The notes beneath the pieces were generated by a model, which had not been told where the DNA came from, did no database searches, and worked only from the letters and a program-made list of their open reading frames with translations. From Brachynemurus nebulosus (Eukaryota > Arthropoda > Insecta > Neuroptera > Myrmeleontidae): a stretch of 64,000 bases of DNA. A program made the translations under genes and the position numbers. Shown piece after piece: positions 57,400 through 64,000 of the stretch (within the stretch, counting starts at the first letter, position 1; every line of letters begins with the position of its first letter). The stretch is from assembly GCA_035578155.1 (NCBI GenBank), contig JAPWDM010000001.1, positions 77,226,472 to 77,290,471 on the forward strand, given 5' to 3'.

Positions 57400-58105
57400 A
57401 CAATGTTATACGATAAAACCCCCACCCCGCTCCCCACCCTCCACGGAGCCTCATAAGGGACGTGGGACTCCCACGCCAGGGATACGGGAATGAGGGGCCC
57501 TAGGGACGAAGCCCATTACCCCAGTGACACGCACGACCCCGGGGCGCTCGAAGTTACTGCGGCCGGTGCATAACCGCAGCCACGGTCTATGCTTGAAGCC
57601 AGGGCCGAAGTGAAGTGTTGTTCCACCGTACTCGCAAGTACGGCTTCCCTCAGTCACCAGGATCCCCTTTTCCAAGCAACGCCGCTAAGCCACACACGAG
57701 CTAGTGTGGGTCCCGAAGATGACTTGAAGTTGGGACAACAAAGAAGAACGAAAACAAAATCAAACCAAAAACAAAAAAGAAACAAAAGATAAAAGAAAAC
57801 CTGAAACAAAAAGAAATAAAAATAACGAAAAAACAAAAATAATAAAAACGAAACGAAATAAAAAGATAGGTTAAGAAATGAATGATCGAGGATTTCTCCT
57901 CTAGATCCGGCATCTTTTGTGAAAACGGTGGTACCTCGAGAAGGAACGGTGCCGATCTTGGGTAGTCAGAGGCTAATGGAATCCGAAGATTACTGTATTG
58001 CGCATAAACTACCCCTGGAACCCTTAGCCTCCTTGACACCAATGGCGGATAATATCCCTCACGGGTGCCAAGGGCAGCTGCTATAGGTGTCCTCACCACC
58101 ACCAC

Positions 58106-58216
<111 letters not shown>

Positions 58217-59021
58217 GGGGTACTGCTGCCGGTGGATGGCGCGGTCAGCAGCACCCGGCGGCATCGCCTACTTAGGGCATGCGCCGCCGAAACGAGAGAT
58301 ATAAATAAAAACAACACGTAAAGACAGGGACACATAAATGCAGTAGACAACGGACAAACATACACATAATAAAATGCAACGATGAGCCCTGCCATCCCAG
58401 GGCTTAAATAGAGCGGACAGTCCTTGGTGACGGCACGGTAAGTACTAGACAAAGCGTCCGGTCACCTAGGCCTGAAGACCATCGCTGCGACTCCCCCCAG
58501 GGTGTAAAGACCCCGGGGTGGAGGAACCTGACTAGACAATACACAGAATTAAATATCACAGAAAACTATCACAGAAAGATATCACAGACGATACTTATTA
58601 CGTCACTGGGAGGCCACGGGCCCACCAGTGACGCAATAAGGGGTTAAAACAATACCGCTGTAGAGCCATCGCAACAGGCCCACAGCGGCATAACAAAACA
58701 TCACAGAAAGTAAAAACAAATGATGTACCACCTCGGGTGTAAAAGGCCTTAGGTGGTACATCGATAAAAAACAATAACGAAAACAAATAACAAGGTATAA
58801 ATAACGAAGTACTACTAAGGGTGTAAAAGGCCCTTAGTGGCATAACAACAATACTAAAAGTACCCTGCCAGACCAGCTGGAACAGGGTATAGGCAATAAA
58901 TAAATAAATTAAGACAATCACAAAAATTTTTGAAACACATAAATTAAAATCGCTGGGAGATAAAATTAACTGTCGGGGGAGATAAAACGAGACGACTTGT
59001 AAAATCTGAGATGGTATGCCC

Positions 59022-61513
59022 CTAAAGTCTCTGAAGGAGATGCGAATTTCGGAGAAATTCAAGCATCTTTCTTTCAGAGACTGCATCATAAGCTAAAGCT
59101 TCGGCTACACTACCTGGGAGCTGCAACCTCTGGCGCAAAGGCTCAAAGGTTACACATTCCTCAACCATATGCCTCACGGTCAGCGCCGTCCCGCAGGCGG
59201 CGCACCTTGGCTGATCCTCACCGGCGAGAAGATGACGATGTGTTAACGCCGTGTGGCCCAAGCGTAAACGCGTCAGGGCCACACTCTCTCGCCGGCTCAG
59301 ATTTACAGGTGCCGGAGTTCTTCGGACCTCAGGTTTCACCTGTCTGAGCTTAGCCGTAAGGTTGTTCCACTCACGTTGCCATTTCTGATCGATCGCGGAT
59401 CGTATGCACACTCTCAGATCCTCTGGGCGAATGGCAATGTCCTGTGGCTCACCGAATTCGGCTGCATGACGTGCTGCCTGGTCGGCGAGTTCATTGCCAG
59501 GTATCCCTACATGTCCGGGAATCCAAAAGAAGGTGACAGACTTTTGGCGGAGCATGTAGAGACGCGTTCGGATGTTCTGCACCAGTGGATCGATGGTATG
59601 AGAGTGGCAGATCGCTTGCAACGCGCTCAACGAGTCGGAACAAATGAGGAATGCGCTGTCTTCGGATGTTTGACAGAATCGCAGGGCTTGCAGAATAGCA
59701 AATAATTCTGCAGTATACACAGAGGCCTGGGGAGGAAGTGACCAAGCGTGAGGATCGTCACGAATGACGATGGCACTTCCAACACCCGTAGCTGTTTTGG
59801 AACCATCTGTGTATACGCAGAGAGAGTCAAGTTCGCTAATGATCTCATAAAAGCGGGATCGATATTCGATTGAACTGGTCTCCTCCTTGTTGAGACCAGT
59901 CAGGTCGAAACGACACCTTACGTTAGGGATCAGCCAAGGAGGTACTTCCATAGGACGTTTGGGAAGTACCTTGGCGAACTGTAAGTGCAGACTCTCTAAT
60001 AACTCCTGCGTTCGAACGGCCACTGGTCGACTTATGGTGGGACGTCGACCGTAGAGCCCCTGTAAACGGTATCTGAATAGAGTCGGGTGGTTTATATGTG
60101 AAGGTGTTGCATATATCCCCGCCGCATAATTGAGCAAGAGACGCTCACGTCTTAGTCGCAGCGGAGGAAGACCCGACTCTACGCAGAGGCTCATAGAAGG
60201 GCTCGTTCGAAATGCTCCCGTAGCCAGTCGTATGCCTGCATGGTGAACAGGATCTAGGAGTAGAAGCGCAGACGCCCGGGCGGAGGAGTAAGCAATGCTG
60301 CCGTAATCAATCCTAGTCAGAACTAGCGATTGATACAGGCGAAGCAACGACTCCCGGCCCGCACCCCACGATGCACCAGCCAAGCACTTAAGCATGTTGA
60401 TTGTCCTGCGACAACTCGCAGCTAAGGCTTGGAGGTGTGGGCGCCACGTAAGTTGTTTGTCAAATATGAGTCCTAGAAACCTGACGCTATCAACGCACTG
60501 AAGGTTGGATCCTTTCAATGTGAGAACAGGATCCGGATGTGCGTTGCGCTTTCTGCAGAAGTGAACCACCGATGTTTTTTGTGGTGAGAAACGAAAACCA
60601 AGAGCTTCTGCAGAAGTCACCACTTCGTTGATGCCTTGTTGCAGCCGTTGTTGGATATCCTCAATGGAATCGGCTGCATAAAAAATTGTGAGGTCATCAA
60701 CGTACAAGCAACGACGAATTGGGGCTGAAGCTGCAATATGACTGACTGCGATAGAAAATAAGGTGACACTAATGGTGGAGCCTTGAGGAACACCATTCTC
60801 CTGGGAGTGGGCCTCAGACTCAGTGTCACCTACCCGGACACGAAAAGAACGGTCAGTCAGAAAACTTTTTACGAACTGAGGGAGGTTACCTCTTAAACCC
60901 CAGTCGTGCAGCTTCTTGAGAATGCCATACCTCCAGGTCATATCATAAGCTTTCTCCAAATCGAAAAACACAGCCACAAGGTGTTTTCGTTGGAGAAAGG
61001 CGTCTTGAATGGCATTCTCGAGGCGAACAAGATGGTCCGTAGTCGAATGGTATCGGCGGAACCCACATTGATGTTTAGGTATAAGGTTGTGGGATTCCAG
61101 CCACCAGACGAGACGGTTGTTCACCATTTTTTCCAATAACTTGCTGAAACAGCAAGTCAAGGATATTGGACGGTAGCTAGATAGTTGCGATGAATCTTTA
61201 CCCTCTTTTAGCAGCGGAATGATGGTAGCTTCCCGCCACTGCGGAGGGTAAACGCCTTGCCTAAAAATTTCGTTATACAGATCCAGTAACCTACACTTAC
61301 CAGGATAAGGCAGGTTCCGGATCATGGCGTAGGGGATCTCATCAGGTCCAGGGGAGGTGTCCCCAGATCCCCGAAGCGCCTCCAGTAATTCTTCCATAGA
61401 AAACGGTTGGTTATACTGGAGGGATTCATCTGAGAAAAAATCAAGATCGTTTTGTTCGTGTTCGATCTTGATCCGCAGGAAGTCCGGGTCATAGTTTTGG
61501 GAGCCACTGACGC
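59022..61513 (-). pseudogene. U14 ORF2 remnant lacking the endonuclease
   Basis: It retains RT, RNase H and the C-terminal finger, open from the fusion point to the normal stop. The endonuclease and start codon are deleted. The first in-frame ATG inside is at 61397 (MEELLEALRG, where others have MQELLEALRG), which would give 791 residues. Nothing suggests that it is translated. One change at the finger reads VRHMVEEC for VRHIVEEC. Confidence 0.9.
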
Positions 61514-63109
61514 TTTCACCTCGGCGTCCGAATTGTCAGATTCTGTTGCCGAGGTGTTGGTATAGGCGTCGGTCGTCGGGCGCTTAGTACCCGTACGTAC
61601 CGACGCGGTCGTACTTTCCGAGTCGCTCATCGGTGTTTGGATAGAGCGACTCGGGAGGGGGGTGACCGGGCGTTCAGGTGTGCCCGGTCGAGACGGCCGC
61701 TGTGGTAGCGGAGCCGTCATTGGTGGAGGCAGCATGTTTTCTGCCTCCGAGGTGGTAGTGGAAGGTCCCTTTTTGGGGGACCTTGGTTTTTCCACCTCCT
61801 TCTCCCCCTCACTGCGGCGCCTTCTTGGCGGTGTCTTCTTTGGTGATGTCTTCTTTTTAGGAGAAGACGTCACAGTACGTACGACGGGTCCCTGAGGGGT
61901 GGTGGTAATCACCCTCTTGGCCTCAGGGACCTTGGCTGACACAACAGCGGCTGTACTGGGTGTAGATACAGCTACACCCACTGAGCGCAGTAGGCTCTGT
62001 TGCATTGATTGCATACATTCTTGCAATTTCCGCATATTTTCTTTTAACTCTTTTATGTCGCTATTTTCTTTAGCCGCTGTAGGGGCGGGGGCCGCAGCAG
62101 CGCGTGCGTAACCATCCAAAGCCGAGCGTCGGGGCATGTTGCCCAAAAGCTTTCGACGTGCCTCTGGATAAGAAAGTCGTTCCAGGGCTCTCAGCTCTTG
62201 GATGGCTGATTCTTGTTTAAAAATGGGGCAATTTCTCGACTTGGCCGAGTGATTGCCCCCACAATTGACGCATTTTATTGGTTCGCCGCACGGTCGTCCT
62301 TCGTGTAGCGGCTTACCACACACGCAGATCTGCTGCTCTACACTGCAACGTTGTGAGACGTGTCCGTATCTTTGACAATGGTAGCAACGCATTGGTGCTG
62401 GGATATACGGACGGACGTCCACTTTGTTAAATAGGCCGATTATAACTTGCTTTGGTAAAACTGTAGTGTTGAAGGTTAATAGAATTAGGGGGGATTCTGG
62501 GTGTTTATTCCCCCTATTAAACTTCATCCTTTTGGCCTCAATAACCCCCTGTGGAGACATCTCCGACACTATCTCTTCCAGGGTACAGTACGCAAGGGAG
62601 GGGTGCATTATCACTCCTTTGGAGTAATTCAATGCACCGTGTGGTGACACCTCCACCGCGTACTGTCCTAATGCTTTTAAACTTTGGATCCTTGCTGATT
62701 GTGCCGGTGAGGATGCCTCCACGAGCAACCCTTTGCCCGATAGCTTGGCATCTTTTACTTGCCCAATATCACTGCTTACGAGTTTGGCTAGAAGGAAGGG
62801 ACTGATCTTACTGAAGTCGCCTTCCTTCGGCTTAACAACGAGAAATTTTATATAATTCACTAGCATTCTTGGGGCGTTCAAATCAATTGGACGCCCACGA
62901 CGGTTCCCTTTTGTTTTATATATGGGGGGAGGGTTACCCCCGGTTGATTTTGTAGCCGCACTGCCAACTGGCTGTGGGGTTACAATCGGTGTTGTAGCGG
63001 GACTAGCCACGCTACTAGTGCCCGCACCAGGTGACGGCGGTGGAGCTAGGTTCGCGTCCGAATTTTTAGGCCCGGACTCGCCTGTATTTTTAATATTTTC
63101 TTCTCCCAT
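61322..63109 (-). pseudogene. U14 ORF1 fused out of frame to ORF2
   Basis: ORF1 runs from MGEENIKNTGESGP through the RRM-like region, the knuckles (CYHCQRYGHVSQRC, CVCGKPLHEGRPC, CVNCGGNHSAKSRNC) and the coiled coil to NSDAEVK. It then crosses the deletion into the wrong frame of ORF2 for 63 residues and stops at 61322. The basic KRKKGWPKGKPRK tail is lost. The upstream ATG at 63163, which starts an overlapping out-of-frame uORF in other copies, is in frame here and would add 18 residues (613 in total). All the RNA-binding modules are kept, so the protein could still bind RNA. Confidence 0.88.
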
Positions 63110-63809
63110 ACGCTTTGATACAAAAAACCCCCACCCCGCTCCCCACCCTCCACGGAGCCTCATAAGGGACGTGGGACTCCCACGCCAGGGATACGGGAAT
63201 GAGGGGCCCTAGGGACGAAGCCCATTGCCCCAGTGACACGCACGACCCCGGGGCGCTCGAAGTTACTGCGGCCGGTGCATAACCGCAGCCACGGTCTATG
63301 CTTGAAGCCAGGGCCGAAGTGAAGTGTTGTTCCACCGTACTCGCAAGTACGGTTTCCCTCAGTCACCAGGATCCCCTTTTCCAAACAACGCCGCTAAGCC
63401 ACACACGAGCTAGTGTGGGTCCCGAAGATGATTTGAAGTTGGGACAACAAAGAAGAACGGAAACAAAACAAAACCAAAAACAAAAAAGAAACAAAAGATA
63501 AAAGAAAACCTGAAACAAAAAGAAATAAAAGTAACGAAAACAAAAAACAATAAAAACGAAACGAAATAATAAAAAAGGTTAATAAATGAACGATCGAGGA
63601 TTTCTCCTCTAGATCCGGCATCTTTTGTGAAAACGGTGGTACCTCGAGAAGGAACGGTGCCGATCTTGGGTAGTCAGAGGCTAATGGAATCCGAAGATTA
63701 CTGTATTGCGCATAAACTACCCCTGGAACCCTTAGCCTCCTTGACACCAATGGGGGATAAATATCCCTCACGGGTGCCAAGGGCAGCTGCTATAGGTGTC
63801 CTCACCACC

Positions 63810-63847
63810 ATTATTATTATTATTATTTTTTTTTTTTTTTTTTTTTT
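63810..63847. repeat. Short (TTA)n plus T-run junction, U14/U15
   Basis: About 5 TTA units and about 22 T. Confidence 0.94.
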
Positions 63848-64000
63848 AGTTAAAATTGGGGTACTGCTGCCGGTGGATGGCGCGGTCAGCAGCACCCGGC
63901 GGCATCGCCTACTAAGGGCATGCGTCGCCAAACAGTAAAAATAAAAACAACACGTAAAGACAGGAACACATAAATGCACTAGACAACGGACAAACATACA
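63848..64000 (-). mobile_element. U15: 3' end of the next copy, cut by window
   Basis: The last 153 nt of another unit, with the GGGTGC-type terminal stem-loop and the A-rich ACACGTAAAGACAGG stretch. Its presence shows that the array continues to the right. Confidence 0.93.

Overview
The window is eukaryotic repetitive DNA, most likely from an arthropod or another invertebrate. It holds no host gene that I can recognise. Nearly all 64 kb is one head-to-tail array of a single non-LTR retrotransposon (LINE) family, every copy on the minus strand. I number the units U1 to U15 from left to right. Because the elements lie on the minus strand, each unit's 5' end is at its high coordinate. The bicistronic layout, the gag-like ORF1 with three zinc knuckles, and an ORF2 ordered endonuclease - reverse transcriptase - RNase H - C-terminal CCHC finger place it among the I/R1/LOA/Jockey-type LINEs. 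The RNase H and the TAA-rich tail point to the I or LOA side. The exact clade and the host species cannot be read from the sequence.

Layout: U1 (1-4510, cut by the window edge), U2 (193-bp 3' fragment), U3 (4847-11710), U4 (3'UTR fragment), U5 (12812-19642), U6 (divergent 3' fragment), U7 (20911-27758), U8 (403-bp 3' fragment), U9 (28259-35102), U10 (35334-42171), a 281-bp unrelated insert (42201-42481), U11 (42537-49412), U12 (49572-51220, a 1.65-kb ORF-less element with both ends), U13 (51245-58106), U14 (58212-63809, internal deletion) and U15 (63848 to the end). In transcript sense every unit ends in a pure A run of about 15-55, then (TAA)n of 2 to about 63 units, then directly the 5' end of the next unit, which begins GGTGGTGAGGACACC. 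U7, U9, U10 and U11 have both ORFs intact (ORF2 1220 aa). U1, U3, U5 and U13 have intact ORF1 but ORF2 broken by one or two small lesions. U14 has lost the endonuclease.

How the parts work together: ORF1 should coat the RNA. ORF2 should nick target DNA, prime reverse transcription from the nick and remove RNA with its RNase H. The noncoding parts are rich in structure. There is a folded 5' end, a G-quadruplex motif just before ORF1, a hairpin across the ORF1 stop codon 35-38 nt before ORF2, a chain of stem-loops in the 3'UTR, and a terminal stem-loop with compensatory base changes. The poly(A)-then-TAA order and fixed orientation fit repeated insertion into one oriented (TAA)n microsatellite. 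Growth at a chromosome end, as in Drosophila telomeric arrays, is the main alternative. The most interesting items are the array itself, the covarying RNA structures, the mosaic copies, and a non-autonomous subfamily (U12, U6) that shares the ends of the autonomous element.
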